Positions 1 to 9,414 of a stretch of 64,000 nucleotides of DNA are shown piece after piece. Every line of letters starts with the position of its first letter. Position 1 is the stretch's first letter. The translations under genes and the position numbers were made by a program. Source of the DNA: JAICYJ01 sp035695105 (GTDB lineage: Bacteria > Actinomycetota > Thermoleophilia > Gaiellales > JAICJC01); contig DASSEV010000089.1 of NCBI GenBank assembly GCA_035695105.1, positions 1 through 64,000 on the forward strand. The letters are read 5' to 3'. The notes beneath the pieces were generated by a model that was given only the letters and a program-made list of their open reading frames with translations, was not told the DNA's origin and made no database searches.

Positions 1-452
1 AGCTGGATGAGCACGCTGTTCAGCATGCCGTTGTCGGGATCGAAGACGCGCCGCCACAGCACGCCGGAGACGACCGACGGCAGCGCCCAGGGCAGGATCA
101 GCACGGCGAGCACGAACCCACGGCCGCGAAACACGCGGTGGAGCGTCACCGCGATGGCGATGCCGAGCACGATCTCGAGCGACACGGCCAGCACGACGTA
201 CTCGACGGTGTGGCGCATGGCCGACTGCGAGGTCGGGTCGTGGATCACGTCCTTGTAGTTGCGCAGCCCGACGTACCCCGGCTTCTCGCCGAACAGGAAG
301 CCGCCCGAGCGGATGCTCTGCTTGAACCCCGTCACCAGCGGATAGAGGATCAACACGGCAACCGCCGCCACGGCCGGCGCGACGAACAGCCAGCCCAGGA
401 CCTGGGCCTCGCGGGCGCTCCGATCGCCCTCCCGGTTGCGCCAGAGCCGCAC
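1..452 (-). CDS. Sugar ABC transporter permease, MalF/UgpA type (3' end outside window)
   Basis: Inner-membrane permease of a carbohydrate ABC importer. Only the N-terminal ~150 residues lie in the window. The reading frame opens at a GTG (452-450), two bases after the stop of the binding-protein gene. It gives an N-terminal membrane segment (VLGWLFVAPAVAAVAVLILY), a periplasmic stretch typical of MalF-family permeases (GLRNYKDVI), and the motif LPWALPSVVSGVLWRRVF seen before the EAA loop in this family. The tight spacing after the solute-binding gene indicates one operon. The second permease and any ATPase would lie beyond the window edge. The family is clear; the substrate is not visible. 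Confidence 0.85.
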   Translation of the reverse strand, partial: MRLWRNREGDRSAREAQVLGWLFVAPAVAAVAVLILYPLVTGFKQSIRSGGFLFGEKPGYVGLRNYKDVIHDPTSQSAMRHTVEYVVLAVSLEIVLGIAIAVTLHRVFRGRGFVLAVLILPWALPSVVSGVLWRRVFDPDNGMLNSVLIQ

Positions 453-454
453 TA

Positions 455-1747
455 CTACTGTGTGTGTGCGGCTGCCTTCGCGGCCAGCTGATTGAGCGCG
501 TCACCCACGCTCATCTGCCCCTTCACCGCCGCATTCAGCAACCCCTGGGCGTCCGAGCTGAACTGCTCGTACCAGATCGGTGCGCCTGCCGGGAACAGCG
601 GCACCACATGCGGCAGTTCTGCGGTGACGACGTCGCCGCCCTGGAGCTGCCCGGTATCGGAGAGCTGCTTGAGCGCGTCCGCGCCGCAGGGGAGGCTGCC
701 TTGCGTGTGGTAGATCGCGATCGCGTTCTTCGGCTGCTCCCACCACTCGATGAAGGCGGCGGCGGCCGCCTTGTGCTTCGCGGTGACCGGGATGGACAGG
801 CCCTCGGGCAGCCCGAACGACGAGCCCGGGCCGGTGACGCCCGGCACCAGTCCCAGCTGTGCGTCACCGGCGATGCTCGACTGCTTGGGATCGTTGGCCG
901 TCGGCATGTTGCCGGGGCCGGTCGCCAGCACGATCGCGCTCTGGCCGGCGGTGAACTTGTCGAATGTCGGCGTGTCGTCCAGCGAGACGGCTCCGGGTGT
1001 GACCCAGCCGTTCTTGAGCGCGTCGACCTCCCACTGCAGCGCCTTGTAGCCGGCAGAGCTCGGGCTGGCGAACTGCGGCTTCAGGTTGTTGTCGAACAGC
1101 TGCCCGCCCATCGCCAGGGTGAGCAGGTACCAGGGGGTCACGCCCCCCTCCGTTGCGCCCATCGGGATGGCCAGCGGGTACTGGATGCCCGCCGCCTTCA
1201 GCTTCTGGACGTCCGTTGCCAGCTCGTCGAACGTGGCCGGGAACGAGCTGATGCCCGCCTTGGCGAACATCTTCTTGTTGTACATGGAGACGCGGAAATC
1301 GTTCGAGTAGCAGGCGGCCCACGTGTGGCCGTTGGCGGAGAAGGCCGCATCGGTGTTCTTCAGGTTGTCGAGCAGCGGCTTGGGCAGCACGGTGTCGAGC
1401 GGCTCGACCCAGCCGGCGCCGGCGAACTGCCCGGTGAATGACCAGTCGAACTCGGCCACGTCGGCGATGTACACCTTCGCGGCGTTCGCGGTCACGAGCT
1501 TGGTGTGCGTGGCGTCCCAGCCGAGCTTGACGTAGTTCACCTTGACGCCCGTCTGCGCGGTGAACTCGTTCAGGAGCTTCTGCGGCATGTCGTACGGCAC
1601 CATCACCGTGATCGTCTGGCCGCGGATCGACTCGCTCGACCCTCCGCCGCCCGAGCTCGAGCTCGAGCCGCCTCCGCATGAGGCCGCCAGGAGAGAGGCG
1701 CTGAGCACAAGCGCCGCGAGCCCGATCAGTCGCCGTCGTCCGTTCAC
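455..1747 (-). CDS. Extracellular sugar-binding lipoprotein of ABC importer
   Basis: 430-residue solute-binding protein, family 1 type (UgpB/MalE-like), which captures sugar outside the cell and delivers it to the permease encoded just downstream. It starts at GTG 1747 behind a GAGGAG ribosome site. It has a basic N-terminus, a hydrophobic signal and a lipobox ending at Cys24 (LLAASC), followed by a Gly/Ser linker, so it should be a membrane-anchored lipoprotein. Internal motifs such as WAACYSNDFRVSMYNKKMF fit the family. The gene is divergent from an amine oxidase operon that includes a GH4 glycosidase, so the imported sugar could be a glycoside; that link is inference from position only. 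Confidence 0.9.
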   Translation of the reverse strand: MNGRRRLIGLAALVLSASLLAASCGGGSSSSSGGGGSSESIRGQTITVMVPYDMPQKLLNEFTAQTGVKVNYVKLGWDATHTKLVTANAAKVYIADVAEFDWSFTGQFAGAGWVEPLDTVLPKPLLDNLKNTDAAFSANGHTWAACYSNDFRVSMYNKKMFAKAGISSFPATFDELATDVQKLKAAGIQYPLAIPMGATEGGVTPWYLLTLAMGGQLFDNNLKPQFASPSSAGYKALQWEVDALKNGWVTPGAVSLDDTPTFDKFTAGQSAIVLATGPGNMPTANDPKQSSIAGDAQLGLVPGVTGPGSSFGLPEGLSIPVTAKHKAAAAAFIEWWEQPKNAIAIYHTQGSLPCGADALKQLSDTGQLQGGDVVTAELPHVVPLFPAGAPIWYEQFSSDAQGLLNAAVKGQMSVGDALNQLAAKAAAHTQ

Positions 1748-1811
1748 CGCGTCTCCTCGTGGAAGGTTGGCCGCTCATTCTCGCGACCGGGACGCCATAC
1801 TACGGAACCGC

Positions 1812-3746
1812 ATGGGGAGAACACAAGAGGGCGCCACCACTCACCCGCTCGATCCGCTCGACGCCGATGAGATCGCCGCGGTCTCATCGATCGTGCGCGC
1901 CTATGACGGCGAGGGAGGCGCGCTGGCCGAAGGCCACCGCTTCGTCACGATCGCGCTGGCCGAGCCCACGAAGGCGGAGGTGTCGAAATGGGCCGACGGC
2001 GGGACGGGCCCGACGCGCGAGGCGGAGGTCGTCATTCTCGACCGGCGGGCACAGGAGACGGTCGAGGCGCGCGTGTCGCTGGACGCCGGCGCGGTCACGG
2101 CCTGGCGCCGTCGCAACGACATCCATCCGATGGCCGTGGTGTCCGAGCTGATGGAGGCCGAGGAGGCGGTGCGGCTGCACCCTGACTTTCAGGCTGCAAT
2201 GGCCCGGCGCGGCGTCACCGACTTCGACACCGTCCAAGTCGATGCGTGGCCGGCCGGCCACTTCGGGCCGGAGGACGAGACCGGGCAGCGACTCTGCCGC
2301 GCCGTCGCGTTCATCCGGCCGCGGCCCGGCGACAACGAGTGGGCGCACCCCGTCGATGGCGTCGTCGCACTGGTCGACCTGAACACGCTCGAGGTGCTGC
2401 GCGTCGACGACCACGGCGTGGTGCCGATTCCGCCGGAGGACGGCAACTTCGACGTCGAGGCGTCGGGGCCGCTGCGCGACGACATCGCGCCGCTCGAGAT
2501 CATCCAGCCCGACGGACCGGGCTTCACGCTCGAGGGCCGCGTGCTGACATGGCAACGTTGGCAGGTGCACGTCGGGTTCACGCCGCGCGAGGGGCTCGTG
2601 CTGAACCGCCTCTCGTACGAGGACGGCGGCCGGCGCCGCTCGATCATGCACCGCGCATCGCTCTCCGAGATGGTGGTTCCCTACGGCGATCCGAGCCCCA
2701 CCCACTACTTCAAGAATGCATTCGACGGCGGCGAGAACGGCGTGGGCCTCGCGGCGTCGCCGCTGACCCGGGGGTGCGACTGCCTGGGGGAGATCGTCTA
2801 CCTGGATGCCGTCATGTCCGACGCCGAGGGCGCGCCGGTGCTGATCCGAAACGCCGTCTGCATCCACGAGGAGGACGTCGGCGTGCTCTGGCGGCACATC
2901 GAGTGGCGCGACGGCTCGGGCGAGGTGCGGCGCTCCCGGCGGCTCGTCATCTCCTCGTTCTCCGCGATCGGCAACTACGACTACGGCTTCTTCTGGTACC
3001 TGTATCAGGACGGCATGGTCGAGCTGGAGGTGAAGCTGACCGGCGTCCTCTCCACCGGCGCGGTGGCTCCGGGAACGCGGCCCGAGCACGGAACGCTCGT
3101 GGCCCCGGGACTGAACGCGATGGTGCACCAGCACTTCTTCAACTTCCGGCTCGATCTGGACATCGACGGCACGCGCAACGCGGTTGACGAGGTCTGGACG
3201 GAGTCGGTGCCGCCTGGTTCCGAGAACCCCCATGGGAACGCCTTCCGGGCACGCCGCCGCCGCCTCGTGAGCGAGCGGGAGGCGCAGCGGACGGTGGACA
3301 CCCGCTCGGCACGGTGGTGGGAGATCGTCAACCCTGGCGTCCACCACCGGCTCGGGGAGCCCGTCGGCTACCGGCTGCTGCCCGGCGGGACGACGTTTCC
3401 GTTCGCGCAGCCCGATGCGCCGGTCAGCAAGCGCGCGGGCTTCATTCGCAACCACCTCTGGGTGACGCCGTACCGACCGGAGGAGCGCTACGCGGCCGGC
3501 GACTACCCGAACCTTCATCCCGGTGGTGCCGGGCTGCCTGAATGGACGGACGCCGACCGGCCGATCGACGGTGAGGACGTGGTCGTCTGGTACACCTTTG
3601 GCCACCACCATGTCCCGCGTCCCGAGGACTGGCCGGTCATGCCGGTGGCGACTGCAGGGTTCATGCTCAAACCGGTAGGGTTCTTCGAGCGCAACCCCGC
3701 GCTCGACGTGCCCCCGCCACACCCGCACTCCGACCACCATTGCTGA
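1812..3746 (+). CDS. Copper amine oxidase (TPQ-dependent primary-amine oxidase)
   Basis: Oxidises primary amines to aldehydes, ammonia and H2O2. From ATG 1812 the protein has 644 residues, close to the ~640 of the Arthrobacter enzyme. The motif NYDY contains the tyrosine (Tyr389) that is converted to topaquinone. The catalytic base is the Asp of YFKNAFD (about 305), 84 residues upstream as in Arthrobacter amine oxidase. Copper ligands are HQH (about 439-441) and a His in the TFGHHHVPRPEDWP region near the C-terminus. No signal peptide is evident, so it is probably cytoplasmic. It is the first gene of an operon with the SDR and GH4 genes. The SDR could act on the product aldehyde, but this is a guess. 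Confidence 0.93.
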   Translation: MGRTQEGATTHPLDPLDADEIAAVSSIVRAYDGEGGALAEGHRFVTIALAEPTKAEVSKWADGGTGPTREAEVVILDRRAQETVEARVSLDAGAVTAWRRRNDIHPMAVVSELMEAEEAVRLHPDFQAAMARRGVTDFDTVQVDAWPAGHFGPEDETGQRLCRAVAFIRPRPGDNEWAHPVDGVVALVDLNTLEVLRVDDHGVVPIPPEDGNFDVEASGPLRDDIAPLEIIQPDGPGFTLEGRVLTWQRWQVHVGFTPREGLVLNRLSYEDGGRRRSIMHRASLSEMVVPYGDPSPTHYFKNAFDGGENGVGLAASPLTRGCDCLGEIVYLDAVMSDAEGAPVLIRNAVCIHEEDVGVLWRHIEWRDGSGEVRRSRRLVISSFSAIGNYDYGFFWYLYQDGMVELEVKLTGVLSTGAVAPGTRPEHGTLVAPGLNAMVHQHFFNFRLDLDIDGTRNAVDEVWTESVPPGSENPHGNAFRARRRRLVSEREAQRTVDTRSARWWEIVNPGVHHRLGEPVGYRLLPGGTTFPFAQPDAPVSKRAGFIRNHLWVTPYRPEERYAAGDYPNLHPGGAGLPEWTDADRPIDGEDVVVWYTFGHHHVPRPEDWPVMPVATAGFMLKPVGFFERNPALDVPPPHPHSDHHC

Positions 3747-3759
3747 AGAGGAGCAACCC

Positions 3760-4467
3760 GTGAACACCCTCGAGGGCCGCGTCGCGCTGATCACCGGAGC
3801 GAGCAGCGGGATCGGAGCGGCAACGGCACGGGCCCTCGCGGAGCGCGGTGCCCGGGTGGCGCTCGGCTCTCGCCGTGGCGAAGACCTGGGCATCGACGGT
3901 GCGCTCGCCCGGAGCTGCGACGTCCGGGATCCCGAGCAGGTGGAGGCGCTCACAGCGGCCGCCGTCGACCGCTTCGGCCGGCTCGACATCGTGGTCGCGA
4001 ACGCCGGCGTGGGCGCGTACGGCGACTTCCTGGCACTCGACCCCGACCACCTCGAGGAGATGATCGACACCAACGTCAAGGGACTGCTCTACACCGTGCG
4101 TGCAACGCTGCCCCACCTGCTCGAGAGCGACAGCGCCGACCTGGTGGTGGTGGCGTCCGTTGCCGGCCAGCGGGGCCCCGAGGGAGAGGCGGTCTACGCC
4201 GCGTCGAAGTTCGCGCAGGTCGGGTTCATGCGCTCGCTCGACCATGAGCTCTACCGCCAGGGCGTGCGCTGCTCGACGATCGCGCCCGGCGGTGTCTACA
4301 CCGAGTTCGCGATGGGGCGCGGCCGGTCACCCGGCGACCCCGATCTCGAGGTGATGATGCGCCCGGAGGAGATCGCCGACGCCGTCGTTCACTGCGTCAC
4401 CCGGCCGCGGACGCACCGGGTGCTCGAGGCGACGATCCTGCCCATGAGCGACGACTCGATGAACTGA
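3760..4467 (+). CDS. SDR family oxidoreductase
   Basis: 235-residue classical short-chain dehydrogenase/reductase with a Rossmann fold. Visible elements are the cofactor motif TGASSGIG (residues 13-20), the NAG motif in VANAGVG, the catalytic Ser in VVVASVAG and the YAASK active site. The start is GTG 3760 behind a GAGGAG site 13 bases after the amine oxidase stop. The stop codon overlaps the next start (TGATG), so translation is coupled to the GH4 gene. Substrate unknown; its place between an amine oxidase and an NAD-using glycosidase suggests a role in degrading an aminated or glycosylated compound. Confidence 0.88.
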   Translation: MNTLEGRVALITGASSGIGAATARALAERGARVALGSRRGEDLGIDGALARSCDVRDPEQVEALTAAAVDRFGRLDIVVANAGVGAYGDFLALDPDHLEEMIDTNVKGLLYTVRATLPHLLESDSADLVVVASVAGQRGPEGEAVYAASKFAQVGFMRSLDHELYRQGVRCSTIAPGGVYTEFAMGRGRSPGDPDLEVMMRPEEIADAVVHCVTRPRTHRVLEATILPMSDDSMN

Positions 4468-5798
4468 TGCCGGTCAAGGTCACCATCATCGGAGGAGGTT
4501 CCAGCAGCTTCGTGCCGCTCCTGATCCGCCGCCTGATGCAGTCGCCGGTGCTGGCCGGCGCGCACGTGTCGCTGATGGACATCGACGAGGGGCGGCTGGG
4601 GGTCATGCAGTCGCTGGCCGGAAAGCTGATCGAGAGCGAGGGCAGCTCGCTGCAGGTGAGCAGCACGACCGACCAGCGCGAGTCGCTCATCGACGCGGAC
4701 TTCGTGATCGCGGCGATCTCCGTCGGCGGCATGGACGCCTGGGCCAACGACCTGGAGATCCCGGGGCGGCACGGCATCGTCATGCATGTCGCGGACTCGG
4801 TTGGGCCGGGTGGAATCCTCCGCGCATTCCGCAACGCCCCGGTGCTCGCGGACGTTGCGCGCAACTGCGCCGAGGTCGCCCCCGCGGCCTGGGTCTTCAA
4901 CTACACCAACCCGGCGCCGGTCGAGGCGCTCGCCATGCGTGTGGCAGCGCCGGACGTGCGGTCCTACGCGCTCTGCTCCTGCACCGGCCATCCGAGCAGC
5001 CCGGAGTGGCTCGCGGAGCAGGCAGGTGTCGAGCCCGGACGCATCGCCATGCCGCCGGTCGTGGCCGGGATCAATCACTGCGCGGCCGTCACGGCGCTGC
5101 GGCTGACCGACGGCACGGATGCGATGCCGCTCGTCCGCGAGCGCGCCACGCAGCCGATCGTGCGCTGGGCCCTCGAGCGATACGGCGTGCTGCCCTACTG
5201 CTGGTCGCACTGGGTCGAGTTCTTCCCCCAGATGCAGCGGCTCGAGGCGCCCTACAGCGGCACGGCGCAGGGTGTCAGGATGCGCTACGGCATCACGACG
5301 CACGACATGGAGTACGAGCGGGCACGCGTGCAGAGCCTGGAGCAGCTGGCTGCGACATGGACCGCACCGGACGCCGGCCCGGTCACGCTGGCCGACCTTC
5401 CGGTCGGAGACGAGGACTGGGGCATCGAGGTGATCGACCTGATCGAGGCGATCGTCGGAAACGGCAATCGGACCATGGTGGTCAACGCACCGAACGGGGG
5501 CACAATTCCGAATCTCCCCGCCGACGCGATCGTCGAGGTGAACGCGCAGATCAACGCCTATGGCATCCGCCCCGTCGCAACCGGCCCGCTGCCGGACCAG
5601 CTGGCCGCCCATCTGCGCCGGTACGTCGACTTCCAGCGGCAGGTGGTTGCGGCCGCGCTGTCCGGCGATCGCGAGCAGGCGCTCCATGCCTTCCTCCTCG
5701 ATCCGAACACGGCGGCGAACCTGGACATCGACCAGACCAGGGCGCTGATGGACGAGATGCTCGAGGCGAACGCCCAGCACCTGCCGCTCTTCCGCTGA
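4467..5798 (+). CDS. Glycoside hydrolase family 4 (NAD+/Mn2+-dependent glycosidase)
   Basis: 443-residue GH4 enzyme. This family cleaves alpha- or beta-glycosides by a redox-assisted mechanism using bound NAD+ and a divalent metal. Seen: an N-terminal Rossmann motif (VTIIGGGSSSFVP), the NYTNPA block, and a Cys (about 172) and His (about 204, GINHC) at the spacing of the family's metal ligands. It overlaps the SDR stop by one base. It may process a sugar brought in by the divergent ABC importer. Alpha-glucosidase, alpha-galactosidase and 6-phospho-glycosidase subtypes cannot be told apart from the sequence alone. Confidence 0.9.
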   Translation: MPVKVTIIGGGSSSFVPLLIRRLMQSPVLAGAHVSLMDIDEGRLGVMQSLAGKLIESEGSSLQVSSTTDQRESLIDADFVIAAISVGGMDAWANDLEIPGRHGIVMHVADSVGPGGILRAFRNAPVLADVARNCAEVAPAAWVFNYTNPAPVEALAMRVAAPDVRSYALCSCTGHPSSPEWLAEQAGVEPGRIAMPPVVAGINHCAAVTALRLTDGTDAMPLVRERATQPIVRWALERYGVLPYCWSHWVEFFPQMQRLEAPYSGTAQGVRMRYGITTHDMEYERARVQSLEQLAATWTAPDAGPVTLADLPVGDEDWGIEVIDLIEAIVGNGNRTMVVNAPNGGTIPNLPADAIVEVNAQINAYGIRPVATGPLPDQLAAHLRRYVDFQRQVVAAALSGDREQALHAFLLDPNTAANLDIDQTRALMDEMLEANAQHLPLFR

Positions 5799-5933
5799 TC
5801 AGCGGCGGCATGATGCCCCGCCCAGGCGGGCACGCCCAGCCGTAAGATCGGTGACCTCCCCGATGCGGCGTCCGGGCGGCACGTGGACCGTGCATGTGGG
5901 TGATGTCCCAACCCACGAACCAGGAGGTGCATC

Positions 5934-6356
5934 ATGGCAACGGTCACCCGGTTCAATCCGTTCCAGCAGATGGAGCGGATGCAGCGCGACCTCGACCGCA
6001 TGTTCGGCGCGGTGGCGGAGCAGGCGCGCGCCGGCTGGCTTCCGCCGGTCGACGTCGAGCAGACCGAGTCGGCGACAGTGCTCAAGATGGAGTTGCCCGG
6101 AGTCTCAGGTGACGCCGTCACGATCGAGGCGCACGACGGCACGCTCACCATCTCCGGCGAGCGCAGCGAGCAGAAGGAGGAGACGCACGAGGGCTATGTC
6201 GCTCGCGAGCGCTCCTTCGGGAAGTTCGCCCGCAGCTTCACGCTCCCGCCGCACGCCAAGGTCGATGAGATCACAGCGTCGATGAGCGACGGACTGCTCA
6301 CGGTCACGATCCCCCGACCGGTGGCGGAGTCGCCGAAGACGATCGCAGTCGAGTGA
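5934..6356 (+). CDS. Hsp20/alpha-crystallin small heat shock protein
   Basis: 140-residue holdase chaperone that binds unfolding proteins under stress. Residues ~40-130 form the alpha-crystallin domain, with the conserved ELPGV element near the start and a terminal DGLLTVTIPRP strand (the A-x-x-x-N-G-V-L box equivalent, here S-x-S-D-G-L-L). The N-terminal arm (NPFQQMERMQRDLDRMF) matches the amphipathic arm of bacterial Hsp20 proteins. A strong AGGAGG site precedes ATG 5934. A TAAGAT hexamer in the 135-bp upstream gap could be a -10. No HrcA/CIRCE or HAIR-like repeat was recognised. The gene ends in a strong hairpin. Confidence 0.95.
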   Translation: MATVTRFNPFQQMERMQRDLDRMFGAVAEQARAGWLPPVDVEQTESATVLKMELPGVSGDAVTIEAHDGTLTISGERSEQKEETHEGYVARERSFGKFARSFTLPPHAKVDEITASMSDGLLTVTIPRPVAESPKTIAVE

Positions 6357-6366
6357 GCGGGGCGTA

Positions 6367-6397
6367 GGCGGCGGCCGGCTCGACGCCGGCCGCCGCC
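6367..6397. terminator. GC-rich hairpin between convergent genes
   Basis: A perfect 13-bp stem (6367-6379 with 6385-6397) and 5-nt loop sits between the hsp20 stop (6356) and the stop of the convergent reductase gene (6403). It has no T-tract, as is common in high-GC actinomycetes. It probably serves both genes. Confidence 0.7.
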
Positions 6398-6402
6398 GGC
6401 AC

Positions 6403-6846
6403 TCAAGCCGGCTCCGTGGGTTCGAGGTGGAACACCGGGTGGCGGTTGGCCTCGGCCGCGAAGGCTTCGAGCGAGCTCTCCCGCGTGACGTCGAAGTAGG
6501 GGCGAGCGACCCGGATTCTGCCCAGATAGAGGCGAAGCACGGGCGCTGCTTGCTCGTCCGTGACCTCGACCGCTCGGTAGCTCTGCACGTGGCGGCCGCG
6601 CGACAGGGCGACATCGCCGGAAGCCCTCACGTTCCGCACCCATCCGACCGCGCCGTAGGGCGCAACCAGCCACGTCTCGCCGGCGTAGGCGACCGGGTTC
6701 ACGGGAGTGCTCCGCGGCCGGCCGGTGCGCCGCCCGCGGACAGTCAGCAGCGCCGCGCCTCCGGGCGCGACCCCAAGCCTGATGAGCATCCGGAAGACCG
6801 CGTTGTTGAGACGCTCGGCGCGGTTCAAGTGAAACGTGCGTGCCAC
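6403..6846 (-). CDS. Deazaflavin(F420)-dependent nitroreductase family protein
   Basis: 147-residue protein of the Ddn/FDOR split-beta-barrel family, which in actinomycetes uses reduced coenzyme F420 for reductions of quinones or other small molecules. Diagnostic segments are LLTVRGRRTGRPRSTPV (phosphate/F420-binding strand), the WLVAPYGAVGWVRNVRA block and the C-terminal HPVFHLEP. It starts at ATG 6846, 16 bases after the stop of the large ABC permease gene, so it may be co-transcribed with that exporter. Physiological substrate unknown. Confidence 0.85.
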   Translation of the reverse strand: MARTFHLNRAERLNNAVFRMLIRLGVAPGGAALLTVRGRRTGRPRSTPVNPVAYAGETWLVAPYGAVGWVRNVRASGDVALSRGRHVQSYRAVEVTDEQAAPVLRLYLGRIRVARPYFDVTRESSLEAFAAEANRHPVFHLEPTEPA

Positions 6847-6861
6847 GCGCCGCCGCGGCTC

Positions 6862-9414
6862 TCACTCGTATCCAACGGCTTCGATCACGTTCAGCCGTGC
6901 TGCGCGACGTGCCGGCATGACCGCCGCGAGCAGCGCGACGGCAAGAGCACCGACGACCGTGACACCGATGATGCTCCAGGGGGCGACGTAGCCGAGACCG
7001 GGGAACGCTGAGGACATCGCGCGCACGAACACGTAGCCGAACGCGAGGCCGACGACGATCCCGAGCAGGACGCCGACCAGCGTGACGAGGATGCTTTCCC
7101 GGCGGATCATCCCGCGCACCTGGGTGCGCGTTCCGCCCAGGGCCCGGATCAGGCCGATCTCACGCGTCCGTTCGATGACGCTCATGGCCAGGGTGTTCGC
7201 GATGCCGAGCGCGCCGGCGACCACGGCCGCCCCGAGCAGCGCGTAGATGAGCACGAAGATCTGGTTGAACTGTGCAGTGATCTGGTTCTTGAGCTGGGCG
7301 TTGGAGAGCACCGACGCATTCGGGTAGCGCGCGACGACGGCTCGCAGCTGCCGCCCGAGGTCGGCCCTCGCGGCGGCGCTGTCCCCGGCCTTCGTCCACA
7401 CGTAGTACACGCTGGTCGACCCGGTGTCGCGGGCGGTGCGCTCCTGCGAGAGCACGACATGCTGATCGGGAGATGCCAGCACGCCCGCCACGGTGACCAC
7501 GTCGACACCTCCCCCGGGCATCGCGATCCGCAGCGTGTCGCCGCGCGTCACATGGTTCGGAACCGCCCAACCCTCGAACGCGAAGGCGGCCTTCCCGTTC
7601 AGCAGCCGCCACTTCGGCTCCGACCCGTCGCTGAGCCGGACGTCCGTCAACGGCCCGATCGTGTCCGGGTCGTACCCGAGCACCACGGTGGAGACGCCGT
7701 TCACCCGCGTGAAGCCGTCGGTCACGCTGGTGGTGGCACGCGCGGCCGGCAGCGCTGCGATCTGGTGCGCGAGCCGAGGCGAGAACCCCTGGCCGAGCAG
7801 CAGGTTCCGCGGGCCCACGACGTAGTCGCTCTTGAACTGTCGATCGACGGCGCCCTGCACGGCGGCAACGATGCTGGAGGAGAGCGTGCCGAAGACCACG
7901 ACCAGGGCCAGGCCGACCATCACCGCCGATGCGGTGAGCCCAGTACGCGCAGGTGCCCGCGCGGCGTTGTCGGACGCCAGCTTGCCCTGGGCTCTCCCTG
8001 CGGCGCGCATCGGCCAGCCGAGCAGCTCGACGAGCGGGTGCACCACCATGGGTGCCGCGAGCGTGACGCCCAGGAAGATCCCAAACACGCTCGCCACGCC
8101 GTAGGTGTTCTCCGCGCTGGTGGCGTTGCTCCGCGTGAGCAGGTACACGCCGGGCGCCGACAGGGCGAGCAGGACGATGCCCGCCGCAGCGCTTCGCCAC
8201 GGGATCCGCCCGACCCGCTCCGCGCGCAGCCGCATCGCCTGCAGCGGGCTGGTGCGGCTCGCCCTGACGGCCGGCCACGCTGCGCCGAACGCGGTCACGA
8301 TCATGCCTGCCGTCACGCCCTCGACCAGCGCGGAGGCAGGGATGGTCAGGGAGCCGATCGGAAGACCGGAGAAGAGCAGTGTCATCAGGCGCATCAGCGC
8401 CCACGCCAGGGCGACGCCGGCGGCCAGCCCGAGGAGGGAGCCGGTGACCCCGATCGCCAGGGCCTCGGCCATCACCTCGCGGAGCACACCTGCGCGTGTC
8501 ATCCCCAGCGTCCGCAGCATGCCCACCTCACGCGTGCGCTGGAGGACGGTCACGTTGAAGGCGTTGAAGATCAGGAATGCGCCGACGAACAGGGCCACGC
8601 CGGCGAAGAAGAGCAGGAACATCTCGAGTCCGGCGAGCTGCTTCGAGAGCTCATCCACCGACTGCGCGCGCGTCCGCACGGAGAGCTGACGTCCAACGGC
8701 CGCCTGCACAGCGTGCTGCGCCTCCGTCACGTTCGTGCCGTCGACGAGGTTGACGTCGATCTGGGTGAGCCGTCCCTGCAGGTCGAACGCGTCCTGTGCG
8801 GCGGGCAGCGTGAGCAGTGCAAAGCTCGAGCCGCCGTAGTCGACCGGCCGTGTGAACCGGAAGATGCCCGAGACCCGGAAGCTGCGGGTGCCGGCCGGAA
8901 CAGCCAGCCGCAGCGTGCTGCCCACGTGCAGGTCGCGCTGGCGAGCCAGCCTGTCCTGGATGGCGATCTCGCCCGCGGTGGTGGGGTCGCGGCCCGCGAC
9001 GCGGGCGAAGTTGGAGATCGCGTCGATCTTGCCTTGCGTGAAGCCCCCCACGTAGACGATGTCACGCGCCGATCGGCCTGTTCGGCCGGACGCATCCACG
9101 AACCCCGAAACGCCGTCCACCTCGCCCGCCGTGCGCGCCGCGTCGACCCCGGGCACCGCCAGGACGCGGTCGAGCAGGGACTGGGAGAACGGTGCCTGGC
9201 CGCCCGTCCCGGTCTCGCGCATGACGATCAGATCGGTCTTTCCGTAGACGGTGTCGTAGAGGCCGCGGAATCCCGACAGCAGCGTCGCTGAAAGCGACAA
9301 CACTGCCACGATCATTCCCACCCCGAGCACGATGCCGCTCGCCGTCAGCACGGCTCGGAGGGGGCGGCGCCGGATCGCCCGCCGGGCGAGCAGCGATGCG
9401 GGTGACCGCCTCAT
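6862..9414 (-). CDS. ABC transporter permease with two FtsX domains (MacB-like)
   Basis: 850-residue inner-membrane permease of the FtsX/LolE/MacB type. It has an N-terminal membrane helix, a large extracytoplasmic MacB-type domain (about 45-240), a first FtsX core of three helices (about 255-385), a second extracytoplasmic domain, and a second FtsX core at the C-terminus (about 715-845) with the RTREIGLIRALGGTRTQV coupling motif. Such proteins extrude lipoproteins, peptides or drugs, or transduce force, with a partner ATPase. The start ATG 9414 overlaps the stop of the ATPase gene by four bases (ATGA). Confidence 0.92.
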   Translation of the reverse strand: MRRSPASLLARRAIRRRPLRAVLTASGIVLGVGMIVAVLSLSATLLSGFRGLYDTVYGKTDLIVMRETGTGGQAPFSQSLLDRVLAVPGVDAARTAGEVDGVSGFVDASGRTGRSARDIVYVGGFTQGKIDAISNFARVAGRDPTTAGEIAIQDRLARQRDLHVGSTLRLAVPAGTRSFRVSGIFRFTRPVDYGGSSFALLTLPAAQDAFDLQGRLTQIDVNLVDGTNVTEAQHAVQAAVGRQLSVRTRAQSVDELSKQLAGLEMFLLFFAGVALFVGAFLIFNAFNVTVLQRTREVGMLRTLGMTRAGVLREVMAEALAIGVTGSLLGLAAGVALAWALMRLMTLLFSGLPIGSLTIPASALVEGVTAGMIVTAFGAAWPAVRASRTSPLQAMRLRAERVGRIPWRSAAAGIVLLALSAPGVYLLTRSNATSAENTYGVASVFGIFLGVTLAAPMVVHPLVELLGWPMRAAGRAQGKLASDNAARAPARTGLTASAVMVGLALVVVFGTLSSSIVAAVQGAVDRQFKSDYVVGPRNLLLGQGFSPRLAHQIAALPAARATTSVTDGFTRVNGVSTVVLGYDPDTIGPLTDVRLSDGSEPKWRLLNGKAAFAFEGWAVPNHVTRGDTLRIAMPGGGVDVVTVAGVLASPDQHVVLSQERTARDTGSTSVYYVWTKAGDSAAARADLGRQLRAVVARYPNASVLSNAQLKNQITAQFNQIFVLIYALLGAAVVAGALGIANTLAMSVIERTREIGLIRALGGTRTQVRGMIRRESILVTLVGVLLGIVVGLAFGYVFVRAMSSAFPGLGYVAPWSIIGVTVVGALAVALLAAVMPARRAARLNVIEAVGYE

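Noticed and set aside
1542..1811. The amine oxidase frame stays open 90 codons upstream of ATG 1812
   Set aside because: That extension runs antisense through the binding-lipoprotein gene and its product is unlike any amine oxidase N-terminus; ATG 1812 gives the normal family length.
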